DNA of 64,000 nucleotides from the NCBI GenBank assembly GCA_902491395.1, contig CABUHO010000009.1:20032-84031 (forward strand). Reading direction: 5' to 3'. The notes under the pieces were generated by a model, which saw only the letters and a program-made list of their open reading frames with translations, was not told the DNA's origin and searched no databases. Shown one piece after another: positions 11,102 through 19,634 of the stretch (its first letter is position 1; each line of letters opens with the position of its first letter). The position numbers were made by a program, and so were the translations under genes. The stretch comes from an uncultured Collinsella sp. Lineage in GTDB: Bacteria > Actinomycetota > Coriobacteriia > Coriobacteriales > Coriobacteriaceae.

Positions 11102-11202
11102 CGCATCGGCGCGGTGCCCCTGCGGGGCTGCCGCGCCGTTTGCTTGCCTGATGCCGCGTGAGCGGCTATCATACCCACCGTCGTCTCAAGACCGGGGCGT
11201 CC

Positions 11203-11250
11203 GAGCAGTTCGGGTCCGATATCCTGCTCGTTAAACCTAAAACCAAAGGA
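11203..11250 (+). promoter_or_regulatory. Candidate preQ1-I-like riboswitch
   Basis: A 6-bp stem, GAGCAG (11203-11208) with CTGCTC (11224-11229), encloses a loop beginning TTCGGGTC. It is followed by an A-rich tail ending in ACCAAAGGAG, which includes the ribosome binding site. GGT in the loop can pair with ACC in the tail (11242-11244), giving the H-type pseudoknot shape of preQ1 class I aptamers. The next gene is a VUT-family transporter, a family with known queuosine-precursor importers. The loop departs slightly from the usual consensus, so this remains a candidate. Confidence 0.5.
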
Positions 11251-11257
11251 GTACATA

Positions 11258-11980
11258 ATGATCAAGAAGGTCATGGAGGACTACAAGGTCCTGTTGCGGA
11301 GCATTCCCGCGGCAACGGTTTCGCTGTTTTTCGTGAGCGTCATCATGATGAACCTGCTGGCCAACAAAGAGCTCATCAGCCTGCCGTATCTGGCACTCGA
11401 TTGCGGCTTTGTGGTGAGCTGGGTTTCGTTTTTGTGCCAGGACATGATCTGCAAGCGCTTTGGCGCCAAGGCATCCATCAAAATCTCTATCCTCGCGCTG
11501 CTGGTCAACCTGGCCGTGAGCCTGTGCTTTTGGGCATGCTCGCTCACGCCCGGCATGTGGGGCGCCTACTACGACACGGGCATGATCGAGGTCAACACCG
11601 CCCTCAACGCCACGATCGGCGGCACCTGGTACGTGGTGTTTGGCTCGTCGCTGGCCATGCTCACCTCTGCCGTGGTCAACTCCACGCTCAACCAGTCGCT
11701 CGGCCGCATGCTCAAAAAGAATAACTTTGCGAGCTTTGCCTTCCGCTCCTATGTGTCCACGGGCATTGGCCAGTTTATCGACAACCTGGTCTTCGCCATT
11801 GTGGTGAGCCACACGTTCTTTGGTTGGACGTGGGTGCAGGTGTTTATGTGCTCGCTGACCGGCGCTATCGCCGAGCTGCTGTGCGAGGTCTTCCTGAGCC
11901 CGGTGGGCTACAAGGTCGTGCGCAGCTGGGAGCGCGAGAACGTGGGCGCCGAGTATCTCGAGCGTCACGCAACTGCCTAA
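11258..11980 (+). CDS. VUT-family (YhhQ-like) transporter, probable queuosine precursor uptake
   Basis: The 240-residue membrane protein has about six helices. It carries VUT/YhhQ features: the polar motif DMICKRFGAKASIK after the second helix, and NSTLNQSLGR later. Family members in other bacteria import preQ0/preQ1 or queuine for tRNA modification. The possible preQ1-sensing leader directly upstream supports that role here. AAAGGAG precedes the ATG. The SDR gene starts ten bases after its stop, so the two may share a transcript. Confidence 0.82.
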   Translation: MIKKVMEDYKVLLRSIPAATVSLFFVSVIMMNLLANKELISLPYLALDCGFVVSWVSFLCQDMICKRFGAKASIKISILALLVNLAVSLCFWACSLTPGMWGAYYDTGMIEVNTALNATIGGTWYVVFGSSLAMLTSAVVNSTLNQSLGRMLKKNNFASFAFRSYVSTGIGQFIDNLVFAIVVSHTFFGWTWVQVFMCSLTGAIAELLCEVFLSPVGYKVVRSWERENVGAEYLERHATA

Positions 11981-11989
11981 GGAGCCAGC

Positions 11990-12670
11990 ATGCAGGTGTT
12001 GATCACGGGTGCTTCGGGCGGCATTGGAGCCGCATGTGTGCAGCGCTTTTTGGACGAGGGCCACGAGGTCGTGGGCTTTGATCTGCTGCCGGCCGCGGTC
12101 GAGCATGAGCGCTACCGCCACCTGATTGTGGACGTCCGTGAGCCGAACACGTTTCCGGACGACCTGGAGCCCCGGGTGATCGTGAATGTCGCCGGCACAC
12201 AGGACTCGGCCGACGACATTGCGACCAACCTGACGGGTACGATCAACGTGACCGAGCGCTATGCCTTTGCGGGGGAGGGCCTAGCCGCAAAGCCGGCGCC
12301 GGCCATTCGCTCCGTAGTCAACGTGGGCTCGGCGAGCGGGCACACGGGGTCGGAGTTCCCTGCATACGCGGCTAGCAAGGGCGGCATTATCGCCTATACC
12401 AAGAACCTTGCGAACCGTCTGGCGCCGCAGGCCATCGCCAACAGCGTGGACCCGGGCGGCGTCATCACGCCGCTCAACCGTTGCGTGATGGAAGACGAAC
12501 GCCTGTGGAACCAGATTATGGAGCTTACGCCGCTTAAACGCTGGGCCACCGCCCAAGAGATCGCCGAGTGGATTTACTTTGTGGGCGTGACCAACCGTTT
12601 TATGACCGGGCAGAGCCTGCTGATCGATGGCGGCGAGGCCGGCCGCACACAATTTATTTGGCCCGAATAG
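11990..12670 (+). CDS. Short-chain dehydrogenase/reductase
   Basis: The 226-residue protein is a classical SDR. It has the cofactor motif TGASGGIGAA at residue 6, NVAG near 66, a catalytic Ser in NVGSASGHTG, and the YAASK catalytic pair near 129-133. A C-terminal substrate loop ends in TGQSLLIDGGEAG. The Asp after the second strand (VVGFDLLP) suggests NAD(H) preference. The substrate is unknown; FabG-like and sugar or alcohol oxidising roles are all possible. It follows the VUT transporter closely and is ended by a strong terminator. Confidence 0.85.
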   Translation: MQVLITGASGGIGAACVQRFLDEGHEVVGFDLLPAAVEHERYRHLIVDVREPNTFPDDLEPRVIVNVAGTQDSADDIATNLTGTINVTERYAFAGEGLAAKPAPAIRSVVNVGSASGHTGSEFPAYAASKGGIIAYTKNLANRLAPQAIANSVDPGGVITPLNRCVMEDERLWNQIMELTPLKRWATAQEIAEWIYFVGVTNRFMTGQSLLIDGGEAGRTQFIWPE

Positions 12671-12673
12671 GAA

Positions 12674-12708
12674 ACGCGCCCGATGGAAAGCCGTCGGGCG
12701 CGTTTTTG
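12674..12708. terminator. Intrinsic terminator
   Basis: A 10-bp stem ACGCGCCCGA/TCGGGCGCGT with a 10-base loop is followed by TTTTT. It ends the VUT-SDR unit and lies just before the convergent ung gene. Confidence 0.85.
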
Positions 12709-12720
12709 ATGTACAGATTT

Positions 12721-13446
12721 TTAGCCGAGGCAAGTCCAGTTGACGGGGGTCGAGCCGCGCTGTTCGAGTAGCCGATTGGCTGCCGAGAAGGGGCACGACC
12801 CCATAAAAGCGGGGAGCTCCGCCGTGGCTCGGTTGGCTGAAAGCGGTGAGGGGTGCGTGGATGCCAGGCAGAACTTGCCGGTCGCCTCGCCTGCGCCAGT
12901 TGCGGCGAGCTTGCCCTCGACCATCTGCTGGGCAAAACGTCCCCATGCCAAAAAGACCACGGGCTGCGGCAGTAGGCAGCAGCGCTCGATGACGTAGTCG
13001 GTCAGGACGCTCCAGCCCAGCTTGGCGTGTGAGTTGGCGGCGTGCTCACGTACGGTGAGCGTGGTGTTAAGGAGTAAGACGCCCTGCTGCGCCCATGGCG
13101 TTAGGTCGCCCGTGGCGGGGATGGGACAGCCCAGGTCCGCATTGAGTTCCTTATAGATGTTGCGCAGGCTGGGCGGCAGCTTGGTTTGCGTCGCGGGAAC
13201 CGAGAACGATAGTCCCATGGCCTGGTTGGGTCCGTGATACGGGTCCTGACCCAAGATGACAACCTTGACCTGGTCGGCCGGCGTGTAGGCGAGGGCATTG
13301 AGAATGTCATCTTGCGCCGGGTAGATCGTCTGCTCGGCACGCAAAAGGGCGATGCGCTCGAGCAGCTGGTTCGTGGTGTCACGTACCGGCTGCGGCGCAT
13401 CGCCCAACCAAGTCGCTATGTTACGGTCGCGAGTTGCGGTGTCCAT
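12721..13446 (-). CDS. ung: Uracil-DNA glycosylase
   Basis: This is a 241-residue family 1 uracil-DNA glycosylase. It has the catalytic water-activating motif GQDPYHGPNQAMGLSFSVP near residue 75, the uracil-binding LLLNTTLTV with Asn, and the DNA-minor-groove loop HPSPLSANR near 202. It starts base excision repair by removing uracil from DNA. The ATG at 13446 has AAAGGAG just upstream; a longer frame to 13479 has no better site. Its length is normal for bacterial Ung. Confidence 0.95.
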   Translation of the reverse strand: MDTATRDRNIATWLGDAPQPVRDTTNQLLERIALLRAEQTIYPAQDDILNALAYTPADQVKVVILGQDPYHGPNQAMGLSFSVPATQTKLPPSLRNIYKELNADLGCPIPATGDLTPWAQQGVLLLNTTLTVREHAANSHAKLGWSVLTDYVIERCCLLPQPVVFLAWGRFAQQMVEGKLAATGAGEATGKFCLASTHPSPLSANRATAELPAFMGSCPFSAANRLLEQRGSTPVNWTCLG

Positions 13447-13536
13447 GGGGCTCCTTTGTGGCAGATGTTTTGCTGGCATCTATTGTAAGGGCGCCTTGTG
13501 GAGCTTGACCCATGGCATGAATAAAATGTGCGTGCC

Positions 13537-14445
13537 CTACGAGACGTGCTCGGGTGCTCCTGCCATGCGGGTGCGGGTGTTCGTGCGTGCGAAAAGGCGC
13601 GGGAGCTCGACCGTCGCCACCATCACGCCGGTCAGGATGAGCGCGGCGCCCAAAAAGGCGATGGGGCTCAGGACCTCGCCAACCAGGAAGAACGAGAAGA
13701 CGGCGGAGCAAACCGGCTCGAGCGAGAAGGCAAAGCCGGTGGTCTCGGCGGGAACATGAGGCTGCACGAGCGTCTGCGTGATGAAGCCGTAGGCCGAGCA
13801 GATGAGCGCGAGGGCGACGACGACAACAACCTCGCTCGGGGTGCTGGGGAGCGTAAAGCCGCCAAAAGCGCATGCGGCGATGCCCGAGAACAGACCGGCA
13901 AAGCCCAGCTGCCAAACGCCCAGGCCCAGGGGGTCGACTTCCTCGACAAAGCGCTTGGCGACGATGATGTGGCCGGCATAGACAAAGGCGGAGAGCAGCA
14001 TAATGAGCGCGCCGGGGTTCAGGCTGGTAAAGTCGGCGCCCGAGAGCAGCAGCATGCCGCCGGTGACGATGGTGGTACCGACGAGCACCTTGCGCTCTGG
14101 GGCGCGACGCAGCAGGGCGGCGTTGGCAAACGGTACGATTACGACCGTCAGACTCTGCAAAAAGCCGGCGGTGGAGGCAGACGTGAGACTGGAGCCCAAA
14201 CACATGCAGGTGAGCTCGGTTGCCATGATGGCGCCGATGATGGCGGCGCGGACCATCAGGTCGCGGTTGATACGGAAAGCGCGCTTATGGAAAAGCAGTA
14301 GGCAGGCCGCGAAGGCGATGAGGCAGCGAAGCGCGACGATGCTCGTGGCGTTCATGCTGTCCATGCCGATCTTCATGAGGGGATACGAAAAGCCCCATGC
14401 GACGGGAACGGAAAATGAGAGCGCGATTGCTTTTTTGCGATCCAT
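13537..14445 (-). CDS. EamA/DMT-family transporter
   Basis: The 302-residue protein has ten helices in two EamA repeats, starting KKAIALSFSVPVAWGFSYPLMK and including GLFSGIAACAFGGF. AAAAGGAG precedes the ATG. It is transcribed divergently from the LysR gene at 14604, the usual arrangement for a transporter controlled by its neighbour. The substrate is unknown. The two other EamA genes in the window are not close copies. Confidence 0.85.
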   Translation of the reverse strand: MDRKKAIALSFSVPVAWGFSYPLMKIGMDSMNATSIVALRCLIAFAACLLLFHKRAFRINRDLMVRAAIIGAIMATELTCMCLGSSLTSASTAGFLQSLTVVIVPFANAALLRRAPERKVLVGTTIVTGGMLLLSGADFTSLNPGALIMLLSAFVYAGHIIVAKRFVEEVDPLGLGVWQLGFAGLFSGIAACAFGGFTLPSTPSEVVVVVALALICSAYGFITQTLVQPHVPAETTGFAFSLEPVCSAVFSFFLVGEVLSPIAFLGAALILTGVMVATVELPRLFARTNTRTRMAGAPEHVS

Positions 14446-14603
14446 GGGACTCCTTTTGTTACAGAACGGTTTCGCAAAAAGGATTCTGCGCCCAGATATG
14501 GATGTAGTAAAGCGAATGTATCTTCAGTATGATTAAGCAAAACTAAAGTAGGCGCGAAAAGCGCTGGCAAAACGTTTTACGACTGCGTCGATGTGGAGGC
14601 AAG

Positions 14604-15407
14604 ATGGCATCGCGGTATCAGATTGTTTGTATGGTGGTCGATCGCGGCAGCCTGAAGGGCGCGGCCGATGAGCTGGGCTATACGCAAAGCGCGGTGAGCC
14701 AGGCCGTCAAAGCGCTCGAGCGCGAGTTGGGCACCACGCTTATCGAGCGCGGTAAACAGGGTGTTTCGCTTACGCGTGACGGCAAGCAGTACCTGCCGTA
14801 TCTGCGCCAAATCGTAACGGCCGAGGCCGAGCTCGAGGGCAAGCGCCAAGAGCTGCTGGGCCTGTCCTCGACCGATATTCGCATTGCGACGTTTACCAAC
14901 GTGAGCCGAACCGTGCTGCCGCGCGTGATTCGCGACTTTGGGACGCTGCATCCAGGCGTGCGCTTTACCCTCAAACAAGGTGATTACACGCGCAACGCCC
15001 AGTGGGTGCACGATGGTGTGGTGGACTTTTGCTTTACGGCGCGTGGATTTACCGCCGGGCTGCAGAAGCGCGTGGTCTATCACGATGAGCTCGTGGCACT
15101 GCTGCCGGCGACGCATCCGCTGGCGGCAAAGGAAAAGGTCACACTAGCCGATCTGGCGTCCGAGCCATTTGTTCTGCTGGACGAGGGCGAACAGAGCCTG
15201 GTACTCGACGCGTTTGCCGCGCATGGGCTATCGCCGCATGTGACGAGCGAGGTCACCGACGACTACACCATTATGGCGATGGTGGAGGAGGGGTTGGGCG
15301 TGAGCATGCTCTACCGCCGTACCGTCGAGGGCATGCGGGCTGATATTCGCGTGCGGCCCATCGTGCATGCCCCTTCGCGCGACGTGGTGGCAGCCTGGCG
15401 CAGCTGA
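14604..15407 (+). CDS. LysR-family regulator with an in-frame stop near its C-terminus
   Basis: The 267-residue product has an N-terminal LysR helix-turn-helix (GAADELGYTQSAVSQAVKALE at about 17-37) and a periplasmic-binding-like effector domain. It probably controls the divergent EamA transporter gene. GTGGAGG precedes the ATG. The reading frame ends at TGA 15405-15407 after AWRS, but the same frame then continues open as DTMPIATRRFIDYMSSHI to TAG at 15468-15470. That continuation looks like a normal LysR C-terminus, with TGA where a TGG Trp codon is expected. The protein thus lacks about 20 residues and may be altered or destabilised. Confidence 0.82.
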   Translation: MASRYQIVCMVVDRGSLKGAADELGYTQSAVSQAVKALERELGTTLIERGKQGVSLTRDGKQYLPYLRQIVTAEAELEGKRQELLGLSSTDIRIATFTNVSRTVLPRVIRDFGTLHPGVRFTLKQGDYTRNAQWVHDGVVDFCFTARGFTAGLQKRVVYHDELVALLPATHPLAAKEKVTLADLASEPFVLLDEGEQSLVLDAFAAHGLSPHVTSEVTDDYTIMAMVEEGLGVSMLYRRTVEGMRADIRVRPIVHAPSRDVVAAWRS

Positions 15408-15498
15408 GACACTATGCCCATTGCCACCAGGCGCTTTATCGACTATATGAGCTCGCATATCGTCAATTAGCGATTGCGCGGCGCTTGAGGTTTTATTT

Positions 15499-16881
15499 CT
15501 AGCGCGCCTCTGCCTTGGCTTGGGCCAGGCGGTACGTGCGCGCGGGGTGACAGAGCAACACGGCTACGACCATAAAGAACGCCGTGGTTCCCAGACTGAT
15601 GGGGTAGACCATCATGATGTTCGCGAACGTGCGGAAGTTGGGGAACACGCAGAACACCCAGTAGAAGCGGATGCCGCAGACGCAGATCATGGTGATGAGG
15701 GCGGGCATGAGCGAGATGCCAAAGCCACGCAGGTAGCCGGACATGTTTTCATAGAACATGCTAAAGGCGTACGCGGGGAAGATCGAGCACACGCGGATAT
15801 AGCCGATCGAGACGATATTGGGATCGCTGTTGAACAGCGACAGGATCTCGCGCCCCAGGCCGACGATGATGACGATGGTAGTGAGCGCGACAATGCCGCC
15901 TTCGACCAGGCAGACCTTGAGCGTCTTGGTGCAGCGGTCGATCTGGCGCGCGCCGTGGTTCTGTCCCACAAAGGTGGTGCAGGCCTGGCTAAAGCTGTTG
16001 AGTAGGTTGTAGCACACGTACTCTAGGCTCATGGCCGCGCTGGAGGCTGCCATGACCTCGGTGCCCAGGCTGTTGATGGCAGACTGGATGATGATGTTCG
16101 CGACGGCAAAGACGGCGCTCTGGATACCGGCGGGCAGGCCAATCTTGACGATACGCTTGAGGGCGACAGGGTCGATGGCCAGGTCGCGCGGGGTGACGCG
16201 GACGACGGAGTCGGTCTTGAGCAGGCGGACAAAGAGTGTGACGGCGCTCGTCGTATAGGCGATGGCCGTGGCGATAGCCACGCCGGCGACGCCCCAGTGG
16301 AGCACGGGGACAAAGATGAGGTCCAAGCCAATATTGAGGACGGTGGACACGGCGAGTGCTTGGAGCGGCATGCGGGTGATACCGACGGAGCGGAAGATGG
16401 CAGCTTCGAAGTTGTAGAGCAAGATCGAGGGCATGCTCAGTAAAAAGACGCGCAGGTAGAGCGATGCGAGCGGCATGGTTTCAGCGGGGACGTTGAGCGC
16501 GGCGAGCATAGGCTCGGCAAAGATCTCGCCCAGCGCGATGACGACAAAGCCCACGAGTGCCATAAGGATCGAGGTGTGGACGGCGCGCTTGACCATGTTT
16601 TGGTCGTTGCGGCCGATGGCGTTGGCGATAACCACGTTGGAGCCAAGCGACAGGCCGATGAACAGGTTGATCATCAAACTGGTAAGCGGAACGTTGGAGC
16701 CGACCGCTGCCATGGCAAGGGTTCCCTGGTCGCCCGAGAAGTTGCCGATAATGACTGTGGCGATGAGGTTCGACAGTTGCTCGAGGATGCTCGTCGCGGC
16801 AACGGGAAAGGCAAACAGGGGAATGTTGCGCCACAGCGAGCCAGTCGTCATGTCAATGTGCTTAGATGCGGTATCAGCCAT
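15499..16881 (-). CDS. MATE-family efflux transporter
   Basis: The 460-residue protein has about twelve helices in two halves and typical MATE stretches. These are NIPLFAFPVAATSILEQL at the N-terminus, AMAAVGSNVPLTSLMI, and the second-half VGQNHGARQIDR. MATE proteins export cationic drugs or metabolites using Na+ or H+ gradients. It stands alone, with no regulator directly adjacent; the interrupted LysR gene ends about 90 bases past its stop, in the opposite orientation. Confidence 0.9.
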   Translation of the reverse strand: MADTASKHIDMTTGSLWRNIPLFAFPVAATSILEQLSNLIATVIIGNFSGDQGTLAMAAVGSNVPLTSLMINLFIGLSLGSNVVIANAIGRNDQNMVKRAVHTSILMALVGFVVIALGEIFAEPMLAALNVPAETMPLASLYLRVFLLSMPSILLYNFEAAIFRSVGITRMPLQALAVSTVLNIGLDLIFVPVLHWGVAGVAIATAIAYTTSAVTLFVRLLKTDSVVRVTPRDLAIDPVALKRIVKIGLPAGIQSAVFAVANIIIQSAINSLGTEVMAASSAAMSLEYVCYNLLNSFSQACTTFVGQNHGARQIDRCTKTLKVCLVEGGIVALTTIVIIVGLGREILSLFNSDPNIVSIGYIRVCSIFPAYAFSMFYENMSGYLRGFGISLMPALITMICVCGIRFYWVFCVFPNFRTFANIMMVYPISLGTTAFFMVVAVLLCHPARTYRLAQAKAEAR

Positions 16882-16991
16882 ACGCTCTCAATCTCTTATA
16901 TGCGCTTCAATGCTAATTTGCGCAGACGATGATACTCCTAATGCGATCAGCCGGTACTTGGGGGGAACGTTTCTTTTCTGTCAGCACATAG

Positions 16992-17047
16992 ACTAGTCAT
17001 TGGGGACGTTCTTGTTTGACTAGTCGTTTAAGAACGTCCCCAATGAC
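16992..17047. repeat. Palindromic intergenic repeat, family A (copy 2)
   Basis: The left arm (16992-17013) equals that of copy 1 at 2721. The right arm (17030-17047) is identical over 18 bases and then diverges. The centre differs from copy 1 by one base in the GACTAGTC block. A GGCGTGCGACAATGG stretch follows, as after copy 1, and may be the rlmA promoter's -10 region. Confidence 0.85.
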
Positions 17048-17106
17048 GAGGTGGGGAAGGCGTGCGACAATGGTGGGCGATGTGTTGTTCGCGCTAAGGA
17101 GTTGCC

Positions 17107-17919
17107 ATGTTGTTGTGTCCCGTTTGCCATGAGCCGTTGGTGGACGACGAGCGCGGGGCCGCATGCGCGGACGGACACCGGTTTGACCGTGCGCGCGAGG
17201 GCTATCTGTATCTACTGCGCTCGTCCAAGAGCGGCGACTCCATGGGTGATCCCAAATCGCAGGCGCGCAGCCGTCGCGACTTTCTGAACCGCGGTTACTA
17301 TGCGCCGTTGCGCGATGCGATGGTCGAGCTGGCCCGCAAACAGGTTTCTGGGCGTGCTGCGTCTGCGAACGGCCCCATGACGTTGCTCGACATTTGCTGT
17401 GGCGAGGGCTACTACACCAGTGCCATGGGTGCGGTTTCGGGCGTGGATGCTTACGGTTTCGACCTGGGCAAAGAGATGGTGCGCCTGGCCGCCAAGCGCG
17501 GCGATGCGACCTATTTTGTGGCCAACATGAAGGACATCCCCGTGGCCGATGGCACCTTCGATATGGTGACCGAGCTCTTTGCCCCCTTTAACGAGCGCGA
17601 GTTTGCCCGCGTACTGGCGCCAGAGGGCTCGCTCTATACCGTGGTGCCGGGGGCCCGTCATCTCTTTGGGCTCAAGGAGGTGCTCTACGACACGCCGTAT
17701 CTCAACGACGAGAAGCTGCCGAAGACTACCGAGCTCGAGTTGGTCGGAACGCAGCGGGTGACAGCTTCTATCACCCTCCAGACGCAGGCCGACATCGAGG
17801 CGGTGTTCCAGATGACGCCGTACTACTACCGCACGCGCCCCGCCGACAAAGAGCGCCTGGCAAACCTGGACACCCTTCAAACCGACATCGACTTCATCAT
17901 CGCCGAGTACCGCCACTAA
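17107..17919 (+). CDS. rlmA: 23S rRNA (guanine-N1)-methyltransferase, RlmA family
   Basis: The 270-residue protein opens with the zinc-binding segment CPVCHEPL, a later Cys, and DGHRFDRAREGYLYLL, exactly the RlmA layout. A DSMGDPKSQARSRRDFL linker follows. The methyltransferase core has LDICCGEGYYTSAM near residue 95 and later YRTRPADKERL. The family methylates G745 or G748 of 23S rRNA near the peptide exit tunnel; the second type affects macrolide binding. Which site is used here cannot be told. AAGGAG precedes the ATG. Confidence 0.87.
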   Translation: MLLCPVCHEPLVDDERGAACADGHRFDRAREGYLYLLRSSKSGDSMGDPKSQARSRRDFLNRGYYAPLRDAMVELARKQVSGRAASANGPMTLLDICCGEGYYTSAMGAVSGVDAYGFDLGKEMVRLAAKRGDATYFVANMKDIPVADGTFDMVTELFAPFNEREFARVLAPEGSLYTVVPGARHLFGLKEVLYDTPYLNDEKLPKTTELELVGTQRVTASITLQTQADIEAVFQMTPYYYRTRPADKERLANLDTLQTDIDFIIAEYRH

Positions 17920-17930
17920 CCTACCAAAAA

Positions 17931-17966
17931 GGGACAGGTTTATTTTGGCGGGTTTTATCTGGGCAA
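17931..17966. repeat. Intergenic repeat, family B (single arm)
   Basis: CTACCAAAAAGGGACAGG and the following TTTATTTTGGCGGGTTTTAT match, nearly base for base, the reverse complement of the right part of the element at 45656-45755. This copy has only one arm and starts eleven bases after the rlmA stop. Confidence 0.75.
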
Positions 17967-17970
17967 ACGT

Positions 17971-18008
17971 AAAGGGCCGACCGCGTTGCTATGCGATCGG
18001 CCCTTTTT
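17971..18008. terminator. Intrinsic terminator
   Basis: A 10-bp stem AAAGGGCCGA/TCGGCCCTTT with a 16-base loop is followed by TTTT. It lies between the convergent rlmA and membrane protein genes and can serve both. Confidence 0.8.
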
Positions 18009-18044
18009 AGTTGCTTGGCTGCAGAGGTTATGAGAAGCGAGCGC

Positions 18045-18446
18045 TTACAGACGATCCTTGTTTTCGGCCTTAACGGCGTGTGCCTGCTGAACAAAGAACA
18101 GGTCGTAGACCACGATGGCAAAGGCGACGATATTGACGGAGCTGCCGCCGAGCGCGGGAAGCGTGAGCACGGCCTGCGCAATCGTGGCGATTGCGGCAAC
18201 GATGCCGAGCTTAAACGCGCCATCCACCTGCGAGGGCTTGTTGGCGCCCTTGATGCCGGCGACGCCTGCCGCAAGGTCGACAAGTCCTTTGATAATCACA
18301 ACGACAGCAGCGAGCATGGCGTTCGATCCGTAGACGGATTCAAATTTGCCGGTTGCGATGCCGGTGATACCGATGACGAGGCTGGCGATGCCCAAAACAA
18401 AATAAATCAGGGCAAGGATTTTGAGTGTCTTGCGAGCGGCGCTCAT
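18045..18446 (-). CDS. Small four-helix membrane protein, unknown function
   Basis: The 133-residue protein has four hydrophobic segments (about 8-28, 42-63, 78-98 and 104-120), with a basic N-terminus and a charged C-terminus ending AENKDRL. I recognise no family motif. The ATG at 18446 is preceded by AAAGGA. A longer open frame upstream has no supporting start. Its high content of Gly, Ala, Ile and Val suggests a simple inner-membrane protein. Confidence 0.7.
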   Translation of the reverse strand: MSAARKTLKILALIYFVLGIASLVIGITGIATGKFESVYGSNAMLAAVVVIIKGLVDLAAGVAGIKGANKPSQVDGAFKLGIVAAIATIAQAVLTLPALGGSSVNIVAFAIVVYDLFFVQQAHAVKAENKDRL

Positions 18447-18677
18447 AACTGGTCCTTTCGATGCGGGCGCGGTGAATCTGTCGCGCCCAGGTTGCGGCAT
18501 ATATGGTGAAGCACATTGTAGTTCAACGCGGCGATGCATGCGCCTGAAAGCGACTCTTGCCTGTGCGGTCCAACCTTTCAAAAAGGAAAGCTGGACGTAA
18601 GTCAAATCGATGGCAGCGTATGCGCGGCGCTGCGATGATGAGGCCATGGTAAGAGCTGGACCGAAGGAGGAGCCGTG

Positions 18678-18818
18678 ATGTACGGAGCCAAGCAAGTGCG
18701 TGAGCCGCGTTCGTTAGGAAGGCGTATGGGCGATTCCGTGATCGCTGCCGTGTGCACGGGATTGATGGCGGTGCTTTGCATTGGGATGCTGTGGACCATG
18801 TCGCGTGTGGGACAATAG
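18678..18818 (+). CDS. 46-residue single-pass membrane peptide
   Basis: This short ORF has a very strong ribosome binding site (GAAGGAGGAG). It encodes a basic N-terminus (VREPRSLGRRMGD) followed by one hydrophobic helix (SVIAAVCTGLMAVLCIGMLW) and a short tail. A GTG three bases earlier is an alternative start. The site and composition argue for a real small membrane protein. It precedes rsmJ by 63 bases on the same strand. No function is assignable. Confidence 0.6.
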   Translation: MYGAKQVREPRSLGRRMGDSVIAAVCTGLMAVLCIGMLWTMSRVGQ

Positions 18819-18881
18819 CGGACGGTTGGGTGCCAACTGAGGTGGCGCTCACGTATTCGTTTTGCTTGCTAAGGAGTGTCC

Positions 18882-19586
18882 ATGGGCGTCGTCGATCCCT
18901 TTTCTGTTGCTCGGGCCGCGGGGCTCGAGCTCGTGCGGACGTCCGAGGGCCTCACGCTCACCGATGGCACGATGGAGCTGCGTGCCGATTTTGGCCGCAT
19001 GCTTCCGCGGCTCAAGCAGGGCCGTCTGCAGCAAGAGCTACTGGTGAAGGCTGCGCGCGCAAAAGGCATCGAGCAACCATGGGCGATTGATGCCACGGCA
19101 GGCTTTGGCGAGGACTCGCTGCTGCTGGCGGCCGCGGGCTTTACCGTCGATCTGTATGAGCAGGATTGCGTGATCGCGGCGCTGCTCCAGGATGCCCTGG
19201 ATCGCGCGGCAGATGATCCGGCGCTTGCGGCCGCCGTGGCGCGCATGCACTTACATGCGGGCGAGGACAGCATTGCCGGTCTTCGCCATACGGCCGAGCT
19301 GATCGAGCGGGGCGAGCTCGCGGCTCCCGACGTGGTGTATCTGGACCCCATGTTTCCCGAGCGCACCAAGAGCGCGGCGGTGAAAAAGAAGTTCCAACTT
19401 TTGCACCATTTGGAACAGCCGTGTGCCGATGAGGAGACGCTGGTCGAAGCTGCGCTTGCGGTGCGGCCGCGCAAGGTCGTTATCAAACGGCCGGTGAAGG
19501 GGCCGCTGCTTGCCGGCGTCAAGCCGAGCTATCAGCTTGCGGGCAAGGCCGTTCGTTACGATGTTTTGGTGCCGCCGCGCCCGTAG
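18882..19586 (+). CDS. rsmJ: 16S rRNA (guanine-N2)-methyltransferase, RsmJ-like
   Basis: The 234-residue protein carries RsmJ family features. They are DATAGFGEDSLLLAAAGF as the SAM motif near residue 67, YEQDCVIAALLQDALDRA, the catalytic-site motif YLDPMFPERTKSA, and KRPVKGPLL near the C-terminus. The family methylates G1516 of 16S rRNA in enterobacteria. The ATG at 18882 has AAGGAG six bases upstream. Divergence from the enterobacterial protein is considerable, so the exact target is inferred. Confidence 0.8.
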   Translation: MGVVDPFSVARAAGLELVRTSEGLTLTDGTMELRADFGRMLPRLKQGRLQQELLVKAARAKGIEQPWAIDATAGFGEDSLLLAAAGFTVDLYEQDCVIAALLQDALDRAADDPALAAAVARMHLHAGEDSIAGLRHTAELIERGELAAPDVVYLDPMFPERTKSAAVKKKFQLLHHLEQPCADEETLVEAALAVRPRKVVIKRPVKGPLLAGVKPSYQLAGKAVRYDVLVPPRP

Positions 19587-19634
19587 CTTGCGCACGATGG
19601 CTGGCGTCCCGTCAACACCGTGCCGATGCGAGGT

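Noticed and set aside
15405..15407. TGA considered as selenocysteine or read-through site
   Set aside because: LysR C-termini carry no selenocysteine and no SECIS-like hairpin follows; a TGG to TGA change is simpler.
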